64,000 bases of DNA from Mesorhizobium japonicum MAFF 303099 (GCF_000009625.1 NC_002679.1:186001-250000), one strand, 5' to 3'. Counted from the stretch's first letter, positions 18,152-27,545 are shown. A program made the numbers and translations. Notes: generated by a model from the letters alone, not told the origin.

Positions 18152-19267
18152 ATGGACACAAACCTGCTCAACCAGAAGCCGAAGGTCGCCGCTCCGAGCC
18201 ATACGGGGTTTATTGACTGCGACATTCACGCGACCTGGAACTCGTTGGCCGATTTGGATGAGTTCCTGCCTCAATACTGGCGCGAGCATCGCGAAACCAT
18301 TGGCTCGCGCTGGCGCCAGGGACTGGCGAAGACAATGAACTACCCTCGGATGAGCAAGGGCGGCGGAGTACGGCAGGATGCTTGGCCATCGAACGGCTGC
18401 GTTCCCGGGGCTGACCTTCCGATGATGCAAAAGCAGCTGCTTGATCTGTTCAACGTCGAATACGGCATCATGGTGCAGCCCATGGAGCTTAGCAGCGAGC
18501 GCAATGTCGAATTCGGCGCGGCCCTGGCGACCGCAGCCAACGAATGGCAGCTCGCACATTGGTGTGATCCGGAACCGCGGTTGAAGGGCGCGGTTCAAAT
18601 CAACGTGGAGGATGAAAAGGCGGCCATTGCGGAGATTGAAAGGCGGGCGGGAGATCGGCGTTTTGTGCAGGTGCAGTTTCCGCAGCGTGGCGTGGAGCCG
18701 ATCGGGCGTAGGCGGTACTGGCCCATTATGGAGGCCTGCGCGGCTAACGGCTTTCCGATCGCGATCCATATCGGGGGAATAGGGGGGCACCCGTCCACTG
18801 CCGGCGGTTGGCCCTCCTACTATCATGAGGAACATCCCGCCTATGTGCAGGCCATGCAGAATACGGTGATTAGCTTGGTTTGCGAGGGTGTATTGTCGCA
18901 CATTCCCAATCTGAAGGTGATCCTGCTGGAATCCGGATTCGGATGGCTGCCTTCTTTATGTTGGCGACTGGATACGGCGTGGAAACGTTTGCGCGCAGAG
19001 GTGCCACTGTTGCGTGAAAAGCCATCCGAGTATGTCCGCGAGCGCATTTGGCTTACCACCCAACCCGTTGACGAGCCGGAGCGACCTCAGGATCTGCTGT
19101 CCACGATCGAATGGATCGGGGAAGATCGGTTGATGTTTTCGACAGATTACCCCCACTGGGACCAAGACGATCCGCGCTATGCATTCAAGGCCGCCTTGCC
19201 TGAAGCGTGGAAGCGCAAGATCTTCCATGATAATGCACGCACGTTGTATGGGCTGAGCCAATCATGA
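18152..19267 (+). CDS. Amidohydrolase-2 family metal-dependent hydrolase, second copy
   Basis: The protein has 371 aa with the same plan as the preceding gene: D24-x-H26 in IDCDIH, H206 in AIHIGG and D332 in FSTDYPHWD. Shared landmarks such as LKVxLLESGxxWLPxxxWR and a QYWREHxE segment near the N-terminus show common ancestry. An insert of about 20 residues near residue 60 (MNYPRMSKGGGVRQDAWP) is absent from the first copy. The stop overlaps the start of the Rieske gene by four bases, so the two products are made together. Confidence 0.93.
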   Translation: MDTNLLNQKPKVAAPSHTGFIDCDIHATWNSLADLDEFLPQYWREHRETIGSRWRQGLAKTMNYPRMSKGGGVRQDAWPSNGCVPGADLPMMQKQLLDLFNVEYGIMVQPMELSSERNVEFGAALATAANEWQLAHWCDPEPRLKGAVQINVEDEKAAIAEIERRAGDRRFVQVQFPQRGVEPIGRRRYWPIMEACAANGFPIAIHIGGIGGHPSTAGGWPSYYHEEHPAYVQAMQNTVISLVCEGVLSHIPNLKVILLESGFGWLPSLCWRLDTAWKRLRAEVPLLREKPSEYVRERIWLTTQPVDEPERPQDLLSTIEWIGEDRLMFSTDYPHWDQDDPRYAFKAALPEAWKRKIFHDNARTLYGLSQS

Positions 19268-19677
19268 GCCGCCATGTGGTCGCCACGGTAGACGAAATTG
19301 CATCTGGCACGTGCAAGGTCGTGACGGTCAAAGGACGGGAAATTGGCGTGTTCCGCCTTAAGGACGAGTTCTTTGCTCTAATTAATCGCTGTCCTCACCA
19401 AGGCGCACCGCTTTGCCAAGGCGACTTGGTTAGCAGAGCTGAGTCGCCTTGTCCTGGGGAATATCGCCTCACCCGTCGCGGAGAGATAGTGCGTTGCCCT
19501 TGGCACGGTTGGGAATTCGACATTCGCACAGGTCAATCCTGGTGCGATCCTGATAGCGTGCAGGCGCGTACTTTCACCGTCGAAGTCGAGCCCGGCGAGG
19601 TCTTGGCCAAAGGCCCTTTGCAGGCAGAAACCGTCGCGGTCAATGTTGACGGGAATTATGTCGTGATCACAGTTTGA
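19264..19677 (+). CDS. Rieske [2Fe-2S] domain protein with extended inter-ligand loop
   Basis: The protein has 137 aa. Cluster ligands are C43-x-H45 in CPHQGAPLC and C78-x2-H81 in CPWHGWEFD. The 32-residue spacing between the two pairs is about double that of the ferredoxin at 13557 and includes a Cys/Pro-rich stretch (RAESPCPGEY). CPHxGAPLC...CPWHGWEFD is closer to the N-terminal domain of oxygenase alpha subunits and to stand-alone Rieske proteins of amidohydrolase operons. It is coupled to the upstream hydrolase by an ATGA overlap. Confidence 0.93.
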   Translation: MSRHVVATVDEIASGTCKVVTVKGREIGVFRLKDEFFALINRCPHQGAPLCQGDLVSRAESPCPGEYRLTRRGEIVRCPWHGWEFDIRTGQSWCDPDSVQARTFTVEVEPGEVLAKGPLQAETVAVNVDGNYVVITV

Positions 19678-19740
19678 GCGGCACTGGCGCGACCGAACCG
19701 AGCCCTCTTCCAACAACGGCTTCGAAGACCAGCGATCCTA

Positions 19741-19965
19741 TTGGCGACGCTATCACCGTGCCGACGTCCCCGGTGTCCTCGCCGATCTTCCGGAAGCGGA
19801 GCGCGCTCTATTCTCGGGCCGCTCGTTGCACTCCGGCCATGCATCCTCCGCCGACATCGACAGCGCTCCACACAGACGCAGCTCGGCCATATCTCGGTCA
19901 AAATGACCGGGAAAATATCACCGCCCGCGTGATCGGTTCCTGACCAATCCCACCAATGCGCAAGA
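19741..19965 (+). pseudogene. Degenerate C-terminal fragment of a tyrosine recombinase/integrase
   Basis: In one frame ERALFSGRSLHSGHASSADID resembles the box around the catalytic Arg region (FSGHSLRSGxATSA). After a frameshift near 19865, TQTQLGHISVKMT matches the IQKQLGHxSVEMTRRY box. A further shift gives RDRFLTNPTNA, like the RDRFRVNLTKA tail common in rhizobial integrases. Frames are broken twice and the catalytic Tyr context is lost. This lies on the right side of the catabolic module, on the same strand as the N-terminal scrap at 11740. Confidence 0.5.
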
Positions 19966-20085
19966 CGTCGAGCACATGACGTTTGTCGCGTCCGCGACAC
20001 GGTGTTCGATGTCCGTCCTTCAACTTCACTCTCATGCTCTTGAATTCATGGCCCATAAAACATCGCACGAGTTAATTCTGCTCAG

Positions 20086-20709
20086 GTGGCACGGCTTTTG
20101 CTCCCGTCCCTTTGGAGTCGGGAGGAGTTGCCCACCGACATTCGGGTGGAGCTTGAGTTAATCCATTCGTGCTTCATCAGAGGCTACAACTTCCACCGAA
20201 AGGGAGATCTAGCCCGCATGCACGCGACGCTGAAGACTTTATCTCATTTTGATCGAGCTCGCGTCGCCCACTTAGAGCTCGAGCCCGAGCAAGAACGGTT
20301 TGTCGACGAGTTGGATTTTGTGTTCTCCGAGCTTCAAGGTAACGCACGCCCCGACCTGGAGCACCCATTTGCAGTCGATGTCCGCCATCAGATCGTTGGC
20401 TTCTTTGTCCTGCGTGAACAAGCGGCCTTGCCTGAATGGGCCCCGCCAGGCGTGATTACCTTGCACAGCTTTCGCGTAGGTCGAGGATACCAAGGTAACG
20501 GATATGGAAAAGCGGCCACTGAACTTGTCTCTCAATGGATTTCCACAAACCGCCCATCTGCCAACCGCCTCATGCTTGCCGTTGAAGAAGATAATGTAAG
20601 GGCTAGACATTTTTATCTGGCGTCTGGGTTTTCTGACACCGGCGCTACTTACTGCGACAAAAAGTTTGGCTTGCAAAATGTCCTTGAACGCGAGATCGGT
20701 TCCGTCTGA
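20086..20709 (+). CDS. GNAT family N-acetyltransferase
   Basis: The protein has 207 aa from a GTG start at 20086. Motif A of GNAT enzymes (acetyl-CoA pyrophosphate binding) is seen as VGRGYQGNGYGKAATELVSQW, followed by LMLAVEEDNVRARHFYLASGF, the motif B region. The N-terminal 80 residues are charged and not assigned. It is transcribed toward the Lrp-like gene and the three-gene biosynthetic operon. It might acetylate the amino-acid product of that operon as self-protection or tailoring, but this is only inferred from location. Confidence 0.85.
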   Translation: MARLLLPSLWSREELPTDIRVELELIHSCFIRGYNFHRKGDLARMHATLKTLSHFDRARVAHLELEPEQERFVDELDFVFSELQGNARPDLEHPFAVDVRHQIVGFFVLREQAALPEWAPPGVITLHSFRVGRGYQGNGYGKAATELVSQWISTNRPSANRLMLAVEEDNVRARHFYLASGFSDTGATYCDKKFGLQNVLEREIGSV

Positions 20710-20861
20710 AGTCGAGATTATTGTGACTTCCTTTGTCGGCTGTTGCCCGATCATCGCAGCGGTCAAATCGCTCTTGCTATACCCGTTCAGACTCTCAAAC
20801 TGATCCAGTACCTCGAGCGTGAAGCGGCGAAGCTGAAGTCGAAGCGCCGGAATTGCGATGG

Positions 20862-21338
20862 CTAAAGCGGGATTGGATCCGCGGACTTAACCTCTTCCAT
20901 CATGACGCGAGTTCGGAAGCTCTTCACGTTTCCTTCCTGGAAAAATAATTGGCGTGTGAGAAACGTATACTCGTCCATCCCCCTGGTGTTAATGATGAGG
21001 ATGAAGTCTGCCCCTCCGGTAACGTGGTAGCATTGCTGCACCTGAGGGCAGTTCAGGAACCGTCTTTTCATCCCGTCGAGCAAATGCGGTTTTCCGTTTT
21101 TAGCCGTCACCTCGACGATGACCGTCTGAGGACTCCCAACCGCTCTCTCGTTTGAGATGGACATGTCCTTTCTGATTATCCCTGTGGACGAAAGCCGTTT
21201 TAGGCGTCTCGCCACCGCCGCTGCAGAGAGGCCAACGCGGTCCGAAATTTCGTGCTGCGGCATGAGGCTGTCGAACTGCACCAATTGCAGGATTTTTATG
21301 TCGAAATCGTCGAGCCGAGTTTTGCCAGCCTGCGTCAT
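20862..21338 (-). CDS. Lrp/AsnC family transcriptional regulator
   Basis: The protein has 158 aa, standard for the family. The N-terminal helix-turn-helix is LDDFDIKILQLVQFDSLMPQHEISDRVGLSAAAVARRLKRLSSTGII (residues 9-55). The C-terminal RAM/AsnC effector domain includes CYHVTGGADFILIINTRGMDEY. Such proteins sense amino acids. It lies downstream of and co-oriented with the GHMP kinase/PLP/ATP-grasp-lyase operon, separated by 421 bp, and is a plausible regulator of it. Confidence 0.93.
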   Translation of the reverse strand: MTQAGKTRLDDFDIKILQLVQFDSLMPQHEISDRVGLSAAAVARRLKRLSSTGIIRKDMSISNERAVGSPQTVIVEVTAKNGKPHLLDGMKRRFLNCPQVQQCYHVTGGADFILIINTRGMDEYTFLTRQLFFQEGNVKSFRTRVMMEEVKSADPIPL

Positions 21339-21759
21339 CTAGGCGTTCTCCTGATATAGGTGGCTCTCAGCGCAAATTCTGGGCCATGATAGTTCTCACG
21401 TCGCAGCGTCTGGACGGTAAGGAGGGCTCGAACGACATGAGGCTGCTATGTTTGGTTCTGAACCACGGGCCGACGAGTGGAAACGACCACCGCGTGGATG
21501 GTTCGAGGCTAAGACCCGGTTCGCCGTCGCTTTCGTCGTAGGGTTCGTCAGCCTGGCGAAACCGGCCTCGCGCAGAGAATTCCTGACAGTCCTGAGAACG
21601 TTGACTTGAATATGGGAGGTAGACCCTGAACCACACAAACCAGTCAACGAACCGACAACGGATACGCGACCTCTCCTCACGCCAAGTCAGCGGCGTCGTT
21701 CAATCCCGAGGTCGGTTCGGACCGCAATCCCTGTCGGGTCCCCAGACACCCGCCAGACT
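21339..21759. other. 421-bp stretch between the Lrp gene and the biosynthetic operon
   Basis: No coding feature is supported. Open frames on both strands have no motifs or ribosome sites. The part adjoining 21338 presumably carries the promoter of the Lrp gene. Confidence 0.4.
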
Positions 21760-24477
21760 TTATCCGCACACCCCACTCCTACAAGTGGATCGGTGTTTAT
21801 CGATCAGTTCTTTTACCCTCCCTTTGCAGTGCGCCTCGGCGTGCGCCCAGCGTTCCGATATCTCGGCGCATTTCAGCTCCATCTCACGAAAATGCGTTTT
21901 TGCTACGGAAAGCTGGTCATCGGTCGATCGTTTTCCGGGTCCTCCTCCGAACTGCAGGGCATCCCTGCACTCTTCAAGACTCACCGGGAACACACCAGCG
22001 AGTTGGCTGGCAAGCTCGCTTCGGCGCTGTGTGGCGCAGTCATCCTGAGACAGGCGCTGGGCGATCTCGCCAATTTGTGTGTGGGCCTCCCTGAAAGGGA
22101 TGCCTCGCGACGCCATCCGTTCGGCGGCGATAGCCGTCATTGATGACCCGTCTTCGAGATGATCGCGCATCGACCTCACGTTGAACGACATGCCCTTCAC
22201 GATAAGCGATGTGAGGATGAGGGCTCTCTGCAGGGCCTCCTCGGAAAGCCTGAGAGGTGAGCAGCCGTAGTTGCTTACTTCAATCGAGTTGCTGAAAGGC
22301 GCTTTGCAGGTAGCCGTTGCGGCAGAGACGTATGCACCAATTACGGTGCTTGCCGACCCCTTGATGTGTTCAAGCAGGAACGGGTTCTTCTTTTGCGGCA
22401 GCATGGAAGAGCCGCCGGCAAGATTTCGAGGAACATCGATCAGAGCGAACTCGCGTGTTGTCCAGACCTGCAGATCCTGGGCCACACGACTGAGCAAGGT
22501 TGAGATGCTAGCAAAGATAGAAAGCCCGTGCAGGTGATGGTCGCGGCTCGCGACCGCATCAAGGGAGTTGAACGACGGCTCTTCAAATCCCAGAAGACTT
22601 GCGGTTTTCAAAGGATCAATCGGCATACTGGTGCCTCCGCCGGCACCAGCTCCCATAGGGCAGTTCCTGATGTCTTCCAGCAGGCTATGGAGGCGCTGGC
22701 GCTCGCGCCCCAGAGCGAAGAAGACGCCAAGCAGATAGTGCCCTGGCGATCCGGGGAGTGCGATCTGGTACTGGCTGTACAGCGGGGCCACAAGGCTTGA
22801 CGCTTCCTCCACTCGCTGAAGCAGGGCACCTTGTGCAATTCCTATCTGTTGTGAAATGGAACATGCAGCCTCCCGAAGAACCAGGAGAGAAATGGTCGCG
22901 TTCAAGTCGTTACGGGATCTCGCAAGGTGCAGCCAGCCGGCCTTTTCCGGGCCAGCTCTGGCCGCAAGTTCGGCCTCATAGGCCAGATAGACGCCACGCG
23001 GGGCATCGCGGCCCTCCAAAGACTGAAAGCCCTCGTCTTGGAGATCCAAAATGTGCTTGAGGAGATCGGCAGCGGCCGCCTGGCTGACCAAGCCCTGGTC
23101 CGCAAGCATGACCAGATGTGCTTCGTCTATGGCCGCCTGATGCTGCAGAAGGCGGCCATCGCGCGAGATTTCGATAGGGGGGGCGAGCAACTTCATCGCT
23201 TCAGGATGCAGGGCCCACCTGCCCTCGCCCGGCCCAGGGTCTTGCTTGTCCGATTCGTCAGCAGCCGTCTCGATATCGATTACAAGGGAATCGATCATCC
23301 GATCAGCCGCCGCGGCGGCAGCATCGAGTTCATCAGCGACGCCTACGGCGTAGGCTACTCTGTCTCTGAAGTCGCCCTTTATTTGAACGTCGCCTCCCTC
23401 AGATTTCAGTAGCCCGGCCTCTGGCACTGTCGGGTCTGGATTTCGAGAAAAGCCGAGGCTTTTGAGCTTCCCTGACGTGGGAGCAAGTCGGAAACGGATA
23501 GCTCCCGCCCTTGCGCTCCCGCGTGGAGGCGTGAACCCTTCTCCCGCGTAGAGCCTAATCACCATGTCAAGGATTGACGTTCCCAAGGCGTGGGAGAGCA
23601 TGACTGGAATCATTCCTCCAGCCAGCCTGGGGTTGACCTCGATGATGACGGGGCCTGACTCGGTTATCACGAACTCCACATGAGCCGGTCCGAACTCCAG
23701 GCCGAGGGCCGACACTGCGCCTGAGGCAAAAGAGGCCAATTCCTGGAGGGACGGCTCCAATAGCGGGGCCGGGAAATCGTGCCCCACCTCGACGAAGCAG
23801 GGAGGCGGGCCTTTGTGTTTGGCAAGAATTCCAAGACAATGCAGCTTCCCATCGTACGCAATTATCTCCGCAGAGTACTCCTTACCCTCGACATATTGCT
23901 GGATGAGGATGTCGGGACTGGGCAAATCCACTTGGTCTTGCAGTACACTCTTCGCGCTATTAAAGCCCGCGATGGCGGCCGCAGCACTGTCGCATAACCG
24001 CACGCCGCTACTACCGCTTCCCGATACCGGCTTCACGACCACCGGTAGAGTGCCATGGGCAAGAATATTCTCGACGTCTCGGATGGAAGTGGCCAACCAA
24101 GTTTCAGGAATCGGGATTGAATGCCGCTGTAACTCGGTCGCTTGCTTCCATTTGTTCCGGCATGTGGCAATAGCCCGCGCATTCGCTGCTGGTAGCCCCA
24201 TCGCCATCGCGGCACTAGACGCTGCTTCCACAAAATAATCCGACGACGAGTATATTCCTGCCAGGCCGCTTAATTTGGTAGCGACCCCGACGAGTTCATC
24301 CGGACTGCGCGTTTCAGCTTCGATTAGTTGGGCGACGGAGTCCCTAAGAAAGGGATAGCGCGCTGGATTGCGAGTAACGAGGTAGGTTTCAAAGCCCAGG
24401 AGTCGGGCCCGCTTCATCAATAGTTCGCCAGTGCCAGTCGTGTTGCTTTCCACGAAAAGGAAGCTACCTCTGTTCAT
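21760..24477 (-). CDS. Fusion of an ATP-grasp ligase and an argininosuccinate lyase-like domain
   Basis: The protein has 905 aa. The start at 24477 has a strong GGAGGA site and overlaps the upstream stop (ATGA), so it is preferred over 24543. Residues 1 to about 400 are an ATP-grasp carboxylate-amine ligase: pre-ATP-grasp fold, [17 protein letters not shown] glycine-rich loop, and [16 protein letters not shown] with the Mg ligands E280 and N282. Residues from about 430 onward are a fumarase/aspartase-superfamily lyase, with HLARSRND and the signature [12 protein letters not shown] at 688-699 (Met to Leu at one position). Such lyases release fumarate from an N-substituted aspartate. Being the last gene of the operon, it may both cleave an aspartate adduct and ligate an amino acid. 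Confidence 0.9.
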
Positions 24478-25532
24478 CAAACTTCCTCCAAAAGGCTCAG
24501 GACAGCTTCCCGGCTTTTCCGCCTCCAAAGGTATCGGTTCCATGGCGGGAGAGCGGTCGAGGGATGCTCTTCGCTAGACGGAGTGTCCTGGAGAGCTCCC
24601 TCATGTAGGCATCCGTTCTGCCTGAGCCACTCGTGGTCGTAAGCGGTTTCTACGTAGCGGTGCCCCTCATCGGGACATATGACGACGACGGTTTCTCCTG
24701 GATACTGCCGAGCGCGCCAACGCCCGACAATGTAGCTCGCTCCAGAGGTCGGACCGGCGAAAACGGCGTGCCGCTCGTGGAGGGTTCGCGTTGCAGCAAA
24801 TGCGAGCGGAGCCGAGATGAGATGCACCTCGTCGTAGAGTTCATGCTTCACGTTCTTGGGGACAAGACTGTTCCCCAGCCCCCGCAGCTTCCGTTCGCCA
24901 TCCTGTTGGCCAAAAATGACGCTGTTGAAGGTATCCACTCCAATTAGGCGCGCGCCAGGGGCTTTTTGGCGGAGGCGCTCTATCGTTCCGCAGGTAGAGC
25001 CGCCTGATCCCACAGAACCGACCAACGTTACGTCGGCGTCCAGCATCCCCGATATTTGATCGGCGAAGAGCTTATAGGCTGCGGGGTTGTCCGGTGTTTC
25101 GTATTGCCGGGGCCAGAAACAGGAGTGGCCTAACTGTCTCATCCTGGCATGCAATGCATCGAGGCGGCTTCTTTGATATCCACCCTCCCTCGCCTTTTCA
25201 GTTATGATGCAGACCTCGGCTCCCAAGGAGGTCAACCTGTTTTCCAGGCCTCTGTCCATCACTGGGTCGGTGAAGATTTCGAGCTGGAATCCACGTTCCC
25301 GGCAAACTACGGCCAGACCCAGCGCGAAGGTTCCGCTCGAGGTCTCGAGAACTTTCATGCCGTGCGTCAAAGTCCCTTGAGCCAGCGCTTGCTCAATGAT
25401 GTACTTCGCTGGGAGAAGCTTCATGAACGCAAACTGCGCGAGATAAAGATTTGTCTCACACTTAATAATGCTGGGGAGGGCATAGGCTTCGGAATATCCG
25501 GCGTATGGCAGGCGTTTGCGAACAGCGTCCAT
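24477..25532 (-). CDS. Cysteine synthase-like PLP-dependent enzyme (fold type II)
   Basis: The protein has 351 aa. The tryptophan-synthase-beta fold is shown by [20 protein letters not shown] (the substrate-binding TSGN-type loop, here SSGT) and [18 protein letters not shown] (the phosphate-binding Gly/Ser loop). By alignment of the following helix, the PLP Lys is K38 in [14 protein letters not shown]. The usual SxKDR context is absent. Relatives replace a beta-leaving group (acetyl or phosphate) with a nucleophile. It begins 24 bp after the GHMP kinase gene and overlaps the next gene by four bases. It probably uses the phosphorylated hydroxy-amino acid made by that kinase. Confidence 0.9.
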
Positions 25533-25556
25533 ATTGCTTGCCTCACCTGCAGCCAG

Positions 25557-26600
25557 TCACATGGTCAGATATATTTTTGGCGAGTTGTAGAACGGCGCTA
25601 CACGGGCGAGCACGGACCGAAGCTTCCGTGGAAAGTCAGCCGCCATTCGATCAAGCAGGATTCCGATCATTGTGCCGCTATGCGCGACGATAACCCCGAG
25701 AGCGCTGGTGGCCTCGCATGCTTTCAGCATCGAGTTGAGATGCTTCTTTGGAGTTCGCTCCTGATGCAAAAGAGCGCTGGATGTGGCTATTTTGCCTATC
25801 GTCGCCGCATCACCCCATGGAATTGCTATCCGTGCGCGGTTCAGGAGTTCTTGATATTCGGCTCTTTGATTGGTGGAGATCTCACCTCGCCGTTGATCAT
25901 AGTCGACGGTTTCGACCGTCCCTCCTTCATCGATACCAACGATTGCTAGCGGAGGCATTTGGCCTAGGAAGGAGAGAAGGCGACATGCTCGCTGCTGATA
26001 TGCGACCACGCCTGGGTACATCACCCCGTCGGATGGCTCGATCTCCGCCATTAGCTTCTCGATTAGTGATGTCCGGACTCTGCGCCTGAAGCAGCAGGCG
26101 ATTGACCGAGCAGTCGCAACAAGATCCGCAGACGAACTCGCCAGCCCTTTGCCTTCGGGGAGTTCAGATTGCAAAAGGAGGACTCCTCCTGTGGCGCTGA
26201 GCGCAGTCACGAGATTTTCAGCCAGTCGTTTAGCCTTGACTTTATGCGACGGATAAACGGTTACAGATCGGGTGCCTGCAATCGGTATGAAGTGAGCTCG
26301 CGCAAAAAGCGCGATGGGCATCGTGACCAAGAAGTGAGAGTCCCGGGCAATGGAGCCGACCGGCAACTGACCTTGCAGCAACTCGCCGAATGTTCCGCAA
26401 CAAAGAGCGTCGCTGGAATGAACCCTTGGCTGCAGCCCGTCCTTAGCGATGATCTGGGTCGCATCCGGGCCATCGAACGTCTGGTGAGACATGTATGGCC
26501 TCCAAATTTCATCGGCGGCCGCTTCGAGAAGTTCGCTAGTCGACATGCCCGCCCCGTCTCTTGGAGGGTCGATGGGATGCCTGGAATTCTGAATCGCCAT
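25557..26600 (-). CDS. GHMP superfamily kinase, PduX-like (probable threonine/serine kinase)
   Basis: The protein has 347 aa. The start at 26600 is fixed by a perfect GGGAGGT site. After an N-terminal extension of about 60 residues unlike known kinases, the GHMP motifs appear: CCGTFGELLQG (motif 1) and the ATP-binding PEGKGLASSSAD (P148, G150, G152, S155-S157), plus the C-terminal HSGTMIGILLD motif 3. GTFGELxQG is typical of L-threonine kinases of the PduX type. No cobalamin genes are nearby, so a role in making an O-phospho-amino acid for the adjacent PLP enzyme is more likely than coenzyme B12 assembly. Confidence 0.85.
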   Translation of the reverse strand: MAIQNSRHPIDPPRDGAGMSTSELLEAAADEIWRPYMSHQTFDGPDATQIIAKDGLQPRVHSSDALCCGTFGELLQGQLPVGSIARDSHFLVTMPIALFARAHFIPIAGTRSVTVYPSHKVKAKRLAENLVTALSATGGVLLLQSELPEGKGLASSSADLVATARSIACCFRRRVRTSLIEKLMAEIEPSDGVMYPGVVAYQQRACRLLSFLGQMPPLAIVGIDEGGTVETVDYDQRRGEISTNQRAEYQELLNRARIAIPWGDAATIGKIATSSALLHQERTPKKHLNSMLKACEATSALGVIVAHSGTMIGILLDRMAADFPRKLRSVLARVAPFYNSPKIYLTM

Positions 26601-27065
26601 ATCACCTCCCCCGTCAGGTACATTGAATTGCTAAGGGACCAGACCTGGATCGCAACAGGGCTCGGGTTTCAGTTTGTATACTTTCTACCTAGGGTGCCAG
26701 GTGCCTGACCTCAGACTTTGGGGGAACGTACCATTGTCAGGGATTTGCGGACGCAAAGATTCTGTGAAGTAACTTGAAGGATTTGTTGCCATGTTGATTG
26801 TCGACCCGACGCCGAACGCGATTCTACCGCGCGTTACAGCGACCTGTGCCGCACTAAGCATGGAGCCCACACGCAACACTGATTACGATAAGCCCCCCGG
26901 TTCACGCCGGGGGCGTTCTGTTGCACATAGAAATCAGAAATCCGCAAATCCAGACGGTGTGTTTTGGGCATACTTCTAGCGAACTGCTCCCCGTGCGGTT
27001 CGATAAATATCGATCGAAGCTTAAAGCGAACCACTTATAATCGAACCCTGCAAAACGAACCGAAC
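26601..27065. other. 465-bp stretch upstream of the three-gene operon
   Basis: No gene is supported. The first 100 bases should contain the minus-strand promoter of the GHMP kinase operon. The remainder has short frames only and a GC hairpin at 26892-26914. Confidence 0.4.
26892..26914. terminator. GC-rich hairpin, terminator-like
   Basis: The arms GCCCCCCGG (26892-26900) and CCGGGGGC (26907-26914) can pair, with one bulged C and a 6-nt loop. No clear T-run follows on either strand, so it may be a cruciform or IS relic instead of a terminator. Confidence 0.3.
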
Positions 27066-27545
27066 GGCCACGCCACCTTTGTCCGGGCCTACTTGCGCGC
27101 CTCAAACAAGGAGCAAGACGCCGGACGCGCCCGCACCGACCTTGAGGCGTTCGCGAAGCAGCACGGTCTGCGGATCGCCGCGACCTACATGGAGACCGAG
27201 AGCGGCGCCCGCCTCGCCCGCCCTGAGCTGCTCCGCCTGCTGACGCCAGCCAGGCGACATCCTGCTGACTGAGCGGGTGGACCGCCTTAGCCGGTTAAAC
27301 ACGGCCGATTGGGAGCGGCTGAAGGATGAGATTCGCCGGCGCCACGTCAAGGCGTCAAGGTGGTCGCCCTCGACCTCCCGACCTCGCGTATGATGATGGG
27401 CGGCCGCGACGATGATTTTACCGCCCGCATGTTCGATGCCCTCAACGGGATGCCATTGGACATGCTGGCCGCGATTGCCGGCGTAACCGATGATCAACCG
27501 TGCCCAGGCATTGAGGACGACCGCGACGTAGATTCCAAAGGGTTG
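27066..27545 (+). pseudogene. Frameshifted serine recombinase (resolvase/invertase) remnant
   Basis: The frames add up to an N-terminal resolvase domain. VRAYLRASNKEQDAGRAR contains the catalytic Ser position, followed by ETESGARLARPELLRLL. After a one-base shift near 27255 comes GDILLTERVDRLSRL. A second shift near 27350 gives VVALDLPTS and FTARMFDALNGMPLDMLAAIA. Beyond 27480 the similarity stops, where an antisense transposase fragment begins. At least two frameshifts make it non-functional. Confidence 0.7.
27480..27542 (-). pseudogene. Small transposase (integrase core) fragment, antisense to the resolvase remnant
   Basis: The minus strand reads YVAVVLNAWARLIIGYA, the beta-strand block around the first catalytic Asp of IS3-group integrase cores (pattern: YLAVVLDxxSRxxVGWA). 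Only about 21 codons remain. It marks the point where the resolvase similarity ends. Confidence 0.4.

Noticed and set aside
25557..26600. Assignment of the GHMP kinase to cobalamin synthesis
   Set aside because: Although PduX-like, no cob/cbi genes are nearby and its operon partners do not fit that pathway.
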